Assembly: GCF_001026695.1 (NCBI RefSeq)
Contig: NZ_LDNB01000007.1
Coordinates: 189,077-251,554, forward strand
Direction: 5' to 3'
DNA from: Neobacillus vireti
Lineage (GTDB): Bacteria > Bacillota > Bacilli > Bacillales > Cytobacillaceae
Length of the DNA: 62,478 nucleotides
Shown here one piece after another: positions 24,689 through 33,539 of the stretch. A model generated the notes under the pieces. The model was not told the origin of the DNA and did no database searches. It worked only from the letters and a program-made list of their open reading frames with translations. Numbering within the stretch: the first letter of the stretch is position 1; every line of letters begins with the position of its first letter. The position numbers and the translations under genes are program-made.

Positions 24689-26143
24689 ATGAATCGAAAA
24701 TGGATTGCCCTGTTGATTACGGGTTCGCTATTAACCGGGGCAGGGGGCACCTATGCAGGACTGCAGTTTTTAGAGAAAAAGGAAAATAGAAATGAACTCG
24801 AGCAAGCAATACTCCCTAAAGATCAACCTGTATCTTCTCAAACGGATGTAAAAGACCTTGAAAAGGTTGAGCAGGCATATGACATGATCCTAAGCCGCTA
24901 TGTTGAAAAAGTGGACCAAGACAAACTGGTTGAAGGTGCCATCCAAGGAATGCTCTCAGTGTTAAAGGATCCCTATTCGGTTTATATGGACAAGGAAACG
25001 GCCCAGCAATTCACGCAAACCTTGGAATCATCCTTTGAGGGCATTGGAGCAGAGGTCGGCATGGTCGATGGAAAAATTGTCATTGTCTCACCGTTTAAAA
25101 ATTCTCCAGCAGAAAAAGCAGGCATCAAGCCGAATGATCAAATTCTGAAAATCGACGGCCATAGTATTGAAGGGCTGGACCTCAATAAAGCAACCTTAAA
25201 AATCCGCGGCAAAAAGGGAACGCTGGTAACGTTAGAGATTGCCCGAAAAGGGTTAAAGGAACCGCTGTCAATAGACGTCAAGCGCGATGAAATTCCGCTT
25301 GAGACCGTCCACGCTTCTGTTAAGAAGCAAGATGGCAAAAAGATCGGCTATATCGAGATTACCTCCTTCGCTGAAAATACAGCGGCGGATTTTAAAAAGG
25401 ACTTAAAGGCTTTGGAAAACGATGACATAAAAGGGCTAATCCTCGATGTGCGTGGCAACCCCGGCGGATTTCTTGACAGTGTTGGCGATATATTAAAAGA
25501 ATTTATCCCGAAAGATAAGCCCTATGTTCAAATCGAACCGCGTACCGGCAAAAAACAGCGTTTCTTTTCCACCCTTTCTGAGAAAAAGAATTATCCAGTG
25601 CTTGTCCTAATCAACAAAGGCAGTGCATCAGCTTCGGAAATTTTGGCAGGTTCATTACAGGAAGCAGCAGGCTATCAGCTAGTCGGGGAAACCACTTTTG
25701 GAAAAGGAACCGTCCAACAGGCGGTACCGATGGGCGACGGCAGTAATATTAAATTAACCCTTTATAAATGGCTGACCCCAGATGGGAATTGGATTCATAA
25801 AAAGGGAATTAAACCAGATGTGACTATCAAACAGCCGGCAATATTTGCTACCCATCCGATTCAAGTTGAGAACACGCTAGTCGAGGACATGAACAATGAG
25901 CAGATCAAAAATGCTCAAGAAATTTTAAAGGGCTTGGGCTTTGCACCGGGCCGGACAGACGGATACTTCAGCGCCGAAACCACAATTGCTGTTAAAGGTT
26001 TCCAACAGGACAAAGGACTAACGCCGACTGGGGAAATCGATGCTAAAACAGCCGCAAAGCTTGAAGAAGCCGCGATGAAGGAAATGAAAAAAGAGAAGAA
26101 TGACCTGCAGCTGCAAATGGCGTTGAGGTTGATCACGAAATAA
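24689..26143 (+). CDS. ctpB: S41 C-terminal processing protease CtpB
   Basis: 484 aa. An N-terminal membrane/signal helix, then a PDZ domain (about residues 90-180), the S41 protease core with the catalytic serine in NKGSASASEIL and the lysine in TTFGKGTVQ, and a C-terminal peptidoglycan-binding domain (GFAPGRTDGYFSAETTIAVKGF). In B. subtilis CtpB cuts SpoIVFA in the sporulation checkpoint that activates SigK, and the gene holds this place. ATG 24689 is preceded by GAGGAGG. A terminator follows. Confidence 0.94.
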   Translation: MNRKWIALLITGSLLTGAGGTYAGLQFLEKKENRNELEQAILPKDQPVSSQTDVKDLEKVEQAYDMILSRYVEKVDQDKLVEGAIQGMLSVLKDPYSVYMDKETAQQFTQTLESSFEGIGAEVGMVDGKIVIVSPFKNSPAEKAGIKPNDQILKIDGHSIEGLDLNKATLKIRGKKGTLVTLEIARKGLKEPLSIDVKRDEIPLETVHASVKKQDGKKIGYIEITSFAENTAADFKKDLKALENDDIKGLILDVRGNPGGFLDSVGDILKEFIPKDKPYVQIEPRTGKKQRFFSTLSEKKNYPVLVLINKGSASASEILAGSLQEAAGYQLVGETTFGKGTVQQAVPMGDGSNIKLTLYKWLTPDGNWIHKKGIKPDVTIKQPAIFATHPIQVENTLVEDMNNEQIKNAQEILKGLGFAPGRTDGYFSAETTIAVKGFQQDKGLTPTGEIDAKTAAKLEEAAMKEMKKEKNDLQLQMALRLITK

Positions 26144-26146
26144 ACT

Positions 26147-26172
26147 AAAAAGAGACTTTGGTCTCTTTTTTT
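26147..26172 (+). terminator. Terminator of ctpB
   Basis: AAAAAGAGAC / GTCTCTTTTTTT with a 4-nt loop. Confidence 0.9.
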
Positions 26173-26198
26173 GTTTTGGATTTACCGTTAAAAATGCT

Positions 26199-26296
26199 TT
26201 TTGGCGAAATCATTGCCTAGTTTGGCGAAATCAATATATATTTCCTCCAAATAAGCAGTTAGTTTGGCGAAATTGCACCCCAAGTTGGCGGAATCC
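26199..26296. repeat. 21-bp-period array, unit AGTTTGGCGAAAT
   Basis: GGC of the motif at 26203, 26224, 26266 and 26287: spacings of 21, 42 and 21 bp, so one unit has decayed but the register is kept. Between ctpB and minJ; the rest of this 320-bp gap shows no gene. Confidence 0.75.
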
Positions 26297-26463
26297 TCCT
26301 CTTCACTCCGGTAAAATCCTACCGTTCAGCCACTAAAAGATAGAATGTTAAAACATTTTTAGAAACTAGCAATATGTTTTATGGTTTAAATTTGGTAAAA
26401 TAAGCTTTAAGGGACTTTTACATAATAGTTTACTAGAAATTTTGATTAGGCAGGTGGCAGGAA

Positions 26464-27657
26464 ATGGTGGAAACATGGCTTGTGGAGCTACTTAAAGGGA
26501 CAGGCAGGTTATTTCTTCATCCTGTTTTATACTATCTCGTTTTCCTCGCGGGGATTTTAGGTGTTATGAGGGTTAAACGGGAGCGGAAGGATTTTCATAT
26601 TCGAGCCCATGATGCATATTACGAACTTCGGCAGTTGTTTCCGCTGGGCCTACTTTGCGGGCTTGTTCTTTCGATTATTGTTGTCGCGGCCGGAATCGCT
26701 GTACCTTTCGCTGCCATTCTATTAATCGCTGGATTCACATTTTTGTGGTCATTGACAACGAATGTTCGGCTGCTCTCCCCTGTATACACGGTCGGGGCTG
26801 CTTTTTTCACGATCATTTTAATCGCAGAAAATAACTGGTCGATTCCGCTCTTTTCGAAGGCGTTTGATGCGATTGGTGACAAGGTTTACCCTTCCGTAGT
26901 CGTGGTTCTTGGTCTTTTGCTAATTGCGGAAGGCGTCCTGATTTTAAAAAATGGCAGCAAAGGAACATCTCCGAAACTAGCAAAAAGCAAGCGCGGTCAA
27001 AGTGTGGGTGTCCATGAAGTGAAGCGCCTTTGGATGCTGCCGCTGTTCATGCTTATTCCGGGTGACGCGCTTCAGCTGCCATTCGATTGGTGGCCGCTGT
27101 TCCATATAGGTGCGAAAGAGTACACGCTCGTTTTTGTTCCTTTTGCAATCGGGTTCCATCAGCAAATCAAAGGGATGCTCCCAAAGGAAGCGATTCAGCT
27201 TCATGGCCGGCAAGTCATTATGCTCGGGATTTTTATCTCGATCCTCTCGGTGGCAGGTTATTGGTATCCGCTAATTTCGATTGTCATCGCAGCTCTTGCC
27301 GTAATAGGCCGTGAATCCTTAACATTAATGGCGTCACTTAAGGACGAAAATAGGCCATTTTATTTTTCAAAAAAGAATCAAGGTCTGATGATTATTGGAA
27401 TTATTCCCGAATCCCCAGCAAGTAAAATGGGACTCCAAGTCGGGGAAATCATCGCCAAAGCAAATGGCGTGCTTGTCTGGGATGAAAACACCCTTTACGA
27501 AGCATTGGAAAAAAACCGCGCCCATTGCAAGCTCGATGTACTTGATAAAAATGGCGAGGTTCGGTTCGTTCAGCGCGCCCTCTACGAAGGAGACCACTAC
27601 GAGCTTGGCATCCTATTTGTTCCAGATGAGCGGAAGTTTGATAAGAAGATTGGGTAA
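26464..27657 (+). CDS. minJ: MinJ-like division site topology protein with PDZ domain
   Basis: 397 aa. Seven to eight membrane helices in residues 10-290 followed by a cytoplasmic PDZ domain (about 300-390, LMIIGIIPESPASKMGLQVGE). This is the layout of MinJ (YvjD), which bridges DivIVA and MinD and keeps division away from poles. Position after ctpB is the B. subtilis one. SD GGTGGCAGG is close to the ATG; GTG 26467 is a possible alternative. In B. subtilis csbA-uvrBA lie close by, whereas here 34 kb of other genes come between. Confidence 0.88.
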   Translation: MVETWLVELLKGTGRLFLHPVLYYLVFLAGILGVMRVKRERKDFHIRAHDAYYELRQLFPLGLLCGLVLSIIVVAAGIAVPFAAILLIAGFTFLWSLTTNVRLLSPVYTVGAAFFTIILIAENNWSIPLFSKAFDAIGDKVYPSVVVVLGLLLIAEGVLILKNGSKGTSPKLAKSKRGQSVGVHEVKRLWMLPLFMLIPGDALQLPFDWWPLFHIGAKEYTLVFVPFAIGFHQQIKGMLPKEAIQLHGRQVIMLGIFISILSVAGYWYPLISIVIAALAVIGRESLTLMASLKDENRPFYFSKKNQGLMIIGIIPESPASKMGLQVGEIIAKANGVLVWDENTLYEALEKNRAHCKLDVLDKNGEVRFVQRALYEGDHYELGILFVPDERKFDKKIG

Positions 27658-27754
27658 TGTTGTGATTTTTCACAATTAGTTAGAACTTATTCATAATTAA
27701 TTTGAATAGATCGTGTAACATAGATAAATACACAAAAAAATTATGGTTTATAAG

Positions 27755-27793
27755 ATTAGTAAGAGTTGCAATTAAACTCTTACTAATTTTTTT
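27755..27793 (+). terminator. Terminator of minJ
   Basis: ATTAGTAAGAGTT / AAACTCTTACTAAT followed by TTTTTTT. Confidence 0.85.
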
Positions 27794-27891
27794 GCATTTA
27801 ACGATAGTTTATTTTAAAAGTTAAGTATTATTTGAATCGTTTTGAGTGTCTGTTTTATCTAATATTCGAAGACAGAAAAGGGGGTGCCACA

Positions 27892-28440
27892 ATGGAAAGT
27901 AAGTTGAACTTAATATCCAAAGCTAAAAAAGGGGATATAAATGCTTTTCAGACATTAATTCATATGGATAAGGAAAAATTGTACAAGATTGCATATGTGT
28001 ATTTGCGGAATGAAGATGATGCACTAGAAGTGTTTCAAGAGACGATTTATAAAGCTTTTGAATCGCTGTCAAAACTAAAAAATGACGAATATTTCTCCAC
28101 ATGGATGACGCGTATTTTAATTAATTCAGCGATTAATCTATTAAGAAAGAAAAAGCAAGTAGTTCCAATCAATAAAGAAGTGTTGGAAAACATTAGTGAT
28201 ACCTCATCTTTCAATTCTGATGTCCAAATTGATCTTCTTAAAGCAATGGAAGAAATTGAGGAAAAATATAAAACGGTCTTACTGTTAAGGTATTATCAAG
28301 ATTATACAGTTAAACAGATTGCCTCGATGCTTAAATGTCCAGAGGGAACGGTGAAAACGAATATCCGGCGCGGGTTAGACAAACTTAAGGAGAAAATGAA
28401 GGGGGTTTACAGTGATGACAAACAAAATTCCATCGTTTAA
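27892..28440 (+). CDS. ECF RNA polymerase sigma factor
   Basis: 182 aa with sigma region 2 (YLRNEDDALEVFQETIYKAF, the -10 reading helix) and region 4 (about residues 120-175, LLRYYQDYTVKQIASMLKCPEGTVKTNIRRG, helix-turn-helix). There is no region 3, typical for ECF sigma factors acting in envelope stress. ATG 27892 follows AAAGGGGGTG; 20 upstream codons have no SD. It overlaps the next gene by 29 bp, and that gene codes for its probable anti-sigma factor, so the pair is autoregulated by inference. Confidence 0.9.
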   Translation: MESKLNLISKAKKGDINAFQTLIHMDKEKLYKIAYVYLRNEDDALEVFQETIYKAFESLSKLKNDEYFSTWMTRILINSAINLLRKKKQVVPINKEVLENISDTSSFNSDVQIDLLKAMEEIEEKYKTVLLLRYYQDYTVKQIASMLKCPEGTVKTNIRRGLDKLKEKMKGVYSDDKQNSIV

Positions 28441-29800
28441 GGAAGAGATTGACATGATTCATGTTCCGACCGATAAACTTAATACGATAATATCGAACTT
28501 TTCATTGGACTCCGTTCCAAGAAAACAGCTGGCCAAGCGTAAAAGGAAACGTATATTAATCGCCGCTGCTTGCTTATTGATTGGCCTGCCGACAACTGCT
28601 TTTGGAGCAGTAAAGGTTTATGATATGATTGTCCAAAAACAAAATTATGAAGTAAATATTTCCGTGACAAATATGGCCTCCAATAAGAGTGATAAATGGT
28701 ATAAATTGAAAGTCGGCCATTTACCAGAAAATATGGAAGCTGACGACGCCGATGGTATGAAATATTCCTTTAAGGATAACTACGCAAAAGGTGGTTTCTC
28801 ATTTATTCTCTGGCGACTTGGGGGAAATTCAGATTTTTCAACTCTATACACAAAAGGCTACAAAAAAGTGGGAATTAGCGGAAGAAATGCGGTAATTGTC
28901 AATAAAGACACTGGCAATCCCAATATGATGTTTAACAGACAGGTCTTTCTTTTATTTGAGGAAGAGGGGATTATGTTAGAAAGTTATATTGGAAACGATG
29001 TAAGTGATGAACAAATGATGAAAGTCATGGAGAACATTTCACTTGAACCAACAACAAAGGAAAATGCATCATTTACAGCAGATTATGACAAAGCCCATTT
29101 AAATAAAGCAAGTAAACTAACGGAATCAAAAGTTATTCCGTTGAAAAAGGACAGTAACCAATTATTCAGCGTCGGTCAAACCGTTCCGGTAACCATAGAT
29201 CAAGCTGGAGGCAAAAGCAGTCTTAATTTTGTTATCGAAAAAGTGGAAGTCTTTGATTCAATTGCAGATTTTAAACAAGGAAACTTTAATGAATCTGGAT
29301 TAGATAGACTAAGCGAGAAGAAGGCTTTAGATCAGACGAAGAACTTGATGCCTTACAAACGGAATGTCTATAAACTGGGTAATGGTAAGGATTCAATTGA
29401 CCAATTAACAGAGTCTAAATTAGTGAATCTCAAATTTGTCTACCTGACAACGACATTGGAGAATGCTGGTAGCCAGTCAACCGATGCAATCTACATGTAT
29501 CATCCTTTACGAGTGCTTAAATCTGAAAATAATACCTGGAAATATACAGGGAGAAATGGATTTAACGAACAAAGTCTTATGACGAGCGAGGTTGATTATC
29601 TAGAGCCTCACGGAAACGGAAAAAGCTATTACAATATTGGCAGTATCCAGCCTGGACAAACAGTGAAGGTTAACCTGGGTTATTTCGTAGATGCGGATAA
29701 ACTGGACTCCATCTTCCTTGATGCTTTCCCTAACAGTGGATCTGGTAACACTGAAGACATGAATGCGAAAAACCGTTGGTGGATTGATATTCGTCAATAG
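28412..29800 (+). CDS. Probable anti-sigma factor with DUF4179 domain
   Basis: 462 aa. A short cytoplasmic N-terminus (1-45, likely the sigma-binding part), one membrane helix (RILIAAACLLIGLPTTAFGAV) and a large outer region with a DUF4179-like fold. The layout is that of membrane anti-sigma factors that release the ECF sigma factor upon an outside signal. The signal is unknown. GTG 28412 and ATG 28415 are both possible after GGGGG. Translationally coupled to the sigma gene. Confidence 0.8.
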   Translation: MMTNKIPSFKEEIDMIHVPTDKLNTIISNFSLDSVPRKQLAKRKRKRILIAAACLLIGLPTTAFGAVKVYDMIVQKQNYEVNISVTNMASNKSDKWYKLKVGHLPENMEADDADGMKYSFKDNYAKGGFSFILWRLGGNSDFSTLYTKGYKKVGISGRNAVIVNKDTGNPNMMFNRQVFLLFEEEGIMLESYIGNDVSDEQMMKVMENISLEPTTKENASFTADYDKAHLNKASKLTESKVIPLKKDSNQLFSVGQTVPVTIDQAGGKSSLNFVIEKVEVFDSIADFKQGNFNESGLDRLSEKKALDQTKNLMPYKRNVYKLGNGKDSIDQLTESKLVNLKFVYLTTTLENAGSQSTDAIYMYHPLRVLKSENNTWKYTGRNGFNEQSLMTSEVDYLEPHGNGKSYYNIGSIQPGQTVKVNLGYFVDADKLDSIFLDAFPNSGSGNTEDMNAKNRWWIDIRQ

Positions 29801-29887
29801 TATTAACAATAAGAATAAATCGGAAAAAAAGTTGCTTATATTTATAACGGGTTCCTAATCCTATCGCAAACATTAAAATTGTAACAT

Positions 29888-29929
29888 AAAATGACCAACA
29901 AATTGTATGCCAATTTGTTGGTCATTTTT
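29888..29929. terminator. Terminator of the sigma/anti-sigma operon
   Basis: AAAATGACCAACAAATTG / CAATTTGTTGGTCATTTT, a near-perfect long stem. The rest of 29801-30106 shows no gene. Confidence 0.88.
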
Positions 29930-30106
29930 GTTCTTTGGAGGGCATTTTCTTCACATCTTCTAAGGATATTAATTTCTTTAGTTAACAAGGAATAAGTAGA
30001 ACGAACGTTTCTTTTGTTGTAGAGTTAGATTGAAATAAAAATTTGAATGAAACCTTATAAACTACATACGTATTAATTAGAAGCCCCATCTAAAGGAGGA
30101 ATCTAA

Positions 30107-31174
30107 ATGAAATATTCCCATCCCCCAGAAGTTAGGCCCTACTTAATTTCAAAGTCGTTAGTTCCTGAAAATCAAGAAACACCGATACATTTTTATTACG
30201 GCGATATTGTAACTGAAAAACTATTTTATCGAAGAAATCATTTTTCTTATCCCAACTTTGCATCATCCTTTTATCATCTCCCAATTGAGGGACTAGTACA
30301 TACCCCAAAAGTTTTTTCATTACAGGAAATATATTCATTGCCCTCTAAAGTGATAAAAGTGGTTTTAGAATGTTCTGGTGATAAGCGGAAGTTATTTAAA
30401 CCCAAAGTATTTGGAGAGCAATGGGGAAAAGGAGCAATTAGTCAAGGCATTTGGAAAGGCGTAACTTTAAGAACCTTATTGCAGTACACAGGATTGCATG
30501 ATTCTGCAAAAGAAATTGTGTTCGAAGGCTACGATAATGGAATAAGACCTGATTCTAACCAACTATTTAATTTTTCCAGGAGTTTACCCATTGAGAAAGC
30601 CATTGACCCAGAAACTATTATTGCTTATGAATATAATAATCAACCCATTCCCTTCAAGCACGGATTTCCTCTAAGATTAATTGTTCCTGGATGGTATGCC
30701 ATGGCATCTGTAAAATGGATTAAAAAAATTTTAGTGATTGGCAAGGAATTTAAAGGACCTTTTCAAGCCGTTGATTACGTTTACTATCCGAACAAAGAAA
30801 ACGATAGTGGAAAATTCCCCGTAACCACAATCAATGTTAATTCAACGATTCAATATCCATTAAATATGCAATTATTGCATACAGGAGTTTATGAAATTAA
30901 TGGGATTGCATGGTCAGGTAATGGAAGGATCGCAAATGTAGAGATTAGTATTGATGAAGGTAAGTCTTGGAATCCTTGTCACTTAACCACTTCATCAGAG
31001 AAACATTCATGGGTTCGTTGGAATTATCAATGGGAAGCACTAAAAAGGGGAGAATACACCATACTTTCAAAAGCAATGGATTCTAATGGAAATATTCAAC
31101 CATTGGAACCAATATGGAACAGGAAGGGCTATGGTTACAACGCAATAGATAGAATAAAAGTAAAAGTTGAATAA
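30107..31174 (+). CDS. Sulfite-oxidase-like molybdopterin enzyme
   Basis: 355 aa. The oxidoreductase molybdopterin-binding domain spans about residues 55-220, with the molybdenum-ligand cysteine in VLECSGDKRK (compare the conserved C-x-G-N-R of sulfite oxidases; here D-K for N-R) and LRLIVPGWYAMASVKW. The dimerisation domain (about 235-350) has Ig-like ELSWDG-type strands (INGIAWSGNGRIANVEISID). No signal peptide and no heme domain, so a cytoplasmic enzyme of the eukaryotic sulfite-oxidase fold; substrate unknown. SD AAAGGAGGAA lies before the ATG. Monocistronic. Confidence 0.85.
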   Translation: MKYSHPPEVRPYLISKSLVPENQETPIHFYYGDIVTEKLFYRRNHFSYPNFASSFYHLPIEGLVHTPKVFSLQEIYSLPSKVIKVVLECSGDKRKLFKPKVFGEQWGKGAISQGIWKGVTLRTLLQYTGLHDSAKEIVFEGYDNGIRPDSNQLFNFSRSLPIEKAIDPETIIAYEYNNQPIPFKHGFPLRLIVPGWYAMASVKWIKKILVIGKEFKGPFQAVDYVYYPNKENDSGKFPVTTINVNSTIQYPLNMQLLHTGVYEINGIAWSGNGRIANVEISIDEGKSWNPCHLTTSSEKHSWVRWNYQWEALKRGEYTILSKAMDSNGNIQPLEPIWNRKGYGYNAIDRIKVKVE

Positions 31175-31193
31175 TTTTTTTAAAAAAACCTTC

Positions 31194-31221
31194 TTGATTA
31201 AATAGATTTTTTGTATATAAT
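31194..31221 (+). promoter_or_regulatory. Promoter of the fluoride-responsive crcB operon
   Basis: TTGATT (31194-31199), 16-bp spacer, TATAAT (31216-31221), 10 bp ahead of the aptamer. Confidence 0.7.
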
Positions 31222-31230
31222 CATGATAAA

Positions 31231-31320
31231 AGGCGATGGAGTTCGCCATCAACCGTCTTTGTGACTAATGACTCCTACCAGTGGTTATTCTAATTACTGG
31301 TAGGAGTCTATTTTATTTTA
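31231..31320 (+). ncRNA. Fluoride riboswitch (crcB motif) with expression platform
   Basis: The aptamer holds the conserved crcB words GGCGATGGAGTTCGCC, AACCG and TAATGACTCCTACC (31231-31280). The overlapping terminator stem ACTCCTACCAGT / ACTGGTAGGAGT (31271-31307) is followed by a T-rich tract. Fluoride binding should sequester ACTCCT and prevent the terminator, turning on the fluoride exporters downstream. The sequence is close to the well-studied Bacillus cereus example, as far as I recall it. Confidence 0.95.
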
Positions 31321-31348
31321 AAAGAAAATTATGTAAGGAGTCTTTTGA

Positions 31349-31750
31349 ATGAATGTAATTGCAGTTGGGTTAGGTGGCTTCTTTGGTTCTATTTTGCGCT
31401 TCATGGTTGGAAAAGCGATTCCTACTCAGTCAGGTTTCCCATTAGGAACCCTGGTAATTAACCTAATGGGTTGTTTATTTCTTGCATGGTTTTTTACGAT
31501 TACGGCAAAACGAAAAAATATTAATCCCAATTTAATATTAGCTATAGGAACAGGTTTTACAGGTGCATTCACCACTTTCTCTACATTTTCAGTGGAAACA
31601 CTGAATTTGCTTAAAGAGCAGCAATATTTTATTGCCATTTTATATGTGATGATAAGTATATTTGGGGGAATAACACTAGCCATAATAGGGACGAAATTAG
31701 TATCGTTAGATTTTAAACTAAAGCGAAAACCAACTAGGGGGGGATCATAA
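31349..31750 (+). CDS. crcB1: CrcB/Fluc fluoride channel subunit 1
   Basis: 133 aa with four membrane helices. Family motifs are present: GGFFGSILRFMVG at the N-terminus, PLGTLVINLMGCLFLAW, and GFTGAFTTFSTFSVE, which carries the central sodium and fluoride-facing phenylalanines. Fluc channels let fluoride leak out of the cell down its gradient. SD AAGGAG lies before the ATG. It sits behind the fluoride riboswitch, with a second subunit gene 2 bp downstream, so the channel is probably a heterodimer. Confidence 0.95.
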   Translation: MNVIAVGLGGFFGSILRFMVGKAIPTQSGFPLGTLVINLMGCLFLAWFFTITAKRKNINPNLILAIGTGFTGAFTTFSTFSVETLNLLKEQQYFIAILYVMISIFGGITLAIIGTKLVSLDFKLKRKPTRGGS

Positions 31751-31752
31751 TA

Positions 31753-32115
31753 ATGATATATGTTGGACTAGGAGGCATTTTTGGAGCAATTTCGAGGTTT
31801 TTGCTTGGAAAATGGTTCACAAGTAAGACTTCCGGAGTTTTCCCCTTCGGAACTTGGATCATTAATATTAGCGGCTCGTTTTTACTTGGTTTTCTTGCTA
31901 TATTAAATCTAAAAGAAGTTATTCCGGAGTGGACTTGGCTTTTGTGTGGTACAGGCTTTCTTGGAGCATATACCACCTTTTCAACTTTTGGATATGAAAC
32001 GTTGCAAATGTTACAGTCAAGAAAAACAAAAAACGCTTTAATCTACGTTACAGCTTCGGTATTTTTAGGTGTATTTTTTGCTTGGATCGGAAGTCTTTTA
32101 GGAGATGTTTTATAA
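31753..32115 (+). CDS. crcB2: CrcB/Fluc fluoride channel subunit 2
   Basis: 120 aa, four membrane helices, with the same motif set (GGIFGAISRFLLGK, PFGTWIINISGSFLLGF, GTGFLGAYTTFSTFGYE). Bacilli often carry two adjacent crcB genes whose products pair. It starts 2 bp after the first stop; SD AGGGGGGGA. Controlled by the riboswitch at 31231. Confidence 0.95.
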   Translation: MIYVGLGGIFGAISRFLLGKWFTSKTSGVFPFGTWIINISGSFLLGFLAILNLKEVIPEWTWLLCGTGFLGAYTTFSTFGYETLQMLQSRKTKNALIYVTASVFLGVFFAWIGSLLGDVL

Positions 32116-32303
32116 AAATGTAGAACCTTATGCAGGACCATCAATTCGCTGAGCGAACGAAGCAATATTTTATTTTGGTGAATTATATAATAATAGTAGC
32201 TTCATAGTTATATCATTATAGAGGCATACCCTGAAAAAGGGATAACGACCTTAAGTACTAGTCTTACAAAAAGGGTCCTAGGACACTGTGGAGGTGATCG
32301 TTA

Positions 32304-32885
32304 GTGAATTCGAAACTGTCGTCGAAACTACCGCAATCAAAATCAATCGTTTGGGCTGGGGGCGCTGTTTTTGTATGGTCCATTGCCTATATGCTGCCAC
32401 ACTTATATTGGGCTTTAGGCGGAAGAATGGGTGTGTCCCTACTAAAACCCGGAGTGGCTGCATCTTCCCAGTTTGAACTAATTAATTGGATCTCGTTACC
32501 AATCTTTATTGTTGCGGGACTCGTAGGTCTTGGTTTCATTTATTTAGGCAAAAGTAAAATCCTGCGCTTATTGTTGCTTTCCATATCTGTGATAGGGTGT
32601 TCGATAGCCACTTCTCATGGCATTTATGGCATTATCTATCGTAGCTTGCAAATCGCAGGTGTGATTGGCTTGGAGAATAGGACATTTGATATCCACGATG
32701 ACATGTACGTGGTCTGGGACATGGTCATTTTCGAACCGTGGTTTTTGATTGAAGGCATTTTACTTGCCATTGCAGGATGGTATTTTTTGAAAGAAGCACA
32801 GAGCAGGAAAGGTTGGCTTACGGTGTGTATATTTGGCACGCTTGTTGGATTGGTCACAGGGATGCTGGGTGTGCGATTTGCATAG
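32304..32885 (+). CDS. DUF3995-like membrane protein
   Basis: 193 aa with five predicted membrane helices and a short polar segment (NRTFDIHDDMYVVWDM) between helices 3 and 4. The pattern resembles the DUF3995 family of unknown function. GTG start with GGAGGTGATCG upstream. The 188 bp before it contain two small hairpins (CCCTGAAAAAGGG and an AGGGTCCTAGG region) but no riboswitch that I recognise. Confidence 0.7.
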   Translation: MNSKLSSKLPQSKSIVWAGGAVFVWSIAYMLPHLYWALGGRMGVSLLKPGVAASSQFELINWISLPIFIVAGLVGLGFIYLGKSKILRLLLLSISVIGCSIATSHGIYGIIYRSLQIAGVIGLENRTFDIHDDMYVVWDMVIFEPWFLIEGILLAIAGWYFLKEAQSRKGWLTVCIFGTLVGLVTGMLGVRFA

Positions 32886-33111
32886 TTAATCTGATACAGA
32901 TATCGAGTGATGAGCAACTTTTTTATTAAACCGAAACTTAATTTTGCTAGAGAAGAATCCATTTTGATCAATATCTTTTTCAAATGGATTCTTTTTTATG
33001 CCAAAAATGCCGGCTTGTGAGCTTTTATTGATCATTCATTATTTCAAAGCTGCAATTGTTTTACAAAAAATTAATAAAATACAACTTGCAATCTATATAT
33101 AAGTGGAATAT

Positions 33112-33133
33112 TATATAAGCAAATAGTTATATA
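33112..33133. promoter_or_regulatory. Probable ArsR operator
   Basis: TATATAA-N8-TTATATA, a perfect inverted repeat directly upstream of the arsR ribosome site (33137) and within the likely promoter; a further ATATATAA stands at 33095. Confidence 0.6.
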
Positions 33134-33151
33134 TCAGGGAGGAATTCTTTT

Positions 33152-33448
33152 TTGAAGAATCTTGAATTGATGGCGAAACAGTTAAAAGCTGTGAGTGACC
33201 CTAATCGTTTAAAGCTCCTAGCATGTCTTAAAAAGGGAGAAGTATGTGCCTGTGATTTTGTTGATGTTTTAAATATTTCTCAACCTGCTGTCAGTCAACA
33301 ATTGAAAAAGTTAAAAGAAGCTGAAATTATTGTCGAAAGACCAGCAGGAACATGGAAACATTATCGATTAAACGAAGTGCAACAACCGTATATTCAGACC
33401 ATTATTGACCATTTGGATGAGATTTCATTCATACGTTGCGACTGTTAA
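33152..33448 (+). CDS. arsR: ArsR arsenic-responsive repressor
   Basis: 98 aa from TTG with SD GGGAGGAA. A winged helix (residues 20-85) with the recognition helix SQPAVSQQLKKLKEAEII. The arsenite-binding cysteines lie in GEVCACDF (the C-x-C of the alpha-3 site), with another C-D-C at the C-terminus. It represses its operon until As(III) binds. First gene of arsR-aquaporin-arsC; an inverted repeat operator lies just upstream. Confidence 0.92.
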   Translation: MKNLELMAKQLKAVSDPNRLKLLACLKKGEVCACDFVDVLNISQPAVSQQLKKLKEAEIIVERPAGTWKHYRLNEVQQPYIQTIIDHLDEISFIRCDC

Positions 33449-33539
33449 ACGCTTGTAATACTTTTTTAGTCAAAACGTGCGAGGAATAGGTTGATCCTGT
33501 TTTGCGTTAAGAATTTTCATCATCGAGGGGATTAAAACA

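Noticed and set aside
26149..31175. The minJ-to-crcB region as an integrated element with att sites
   Set aside because: No integrase gene and no direct repeats at the borders could be found.
32160..32290. Riboswitch before the DUF3995-like gene
   Set aside because: Two small hairpins are present, but the conserved words of the riboswitch classes I know are absent.
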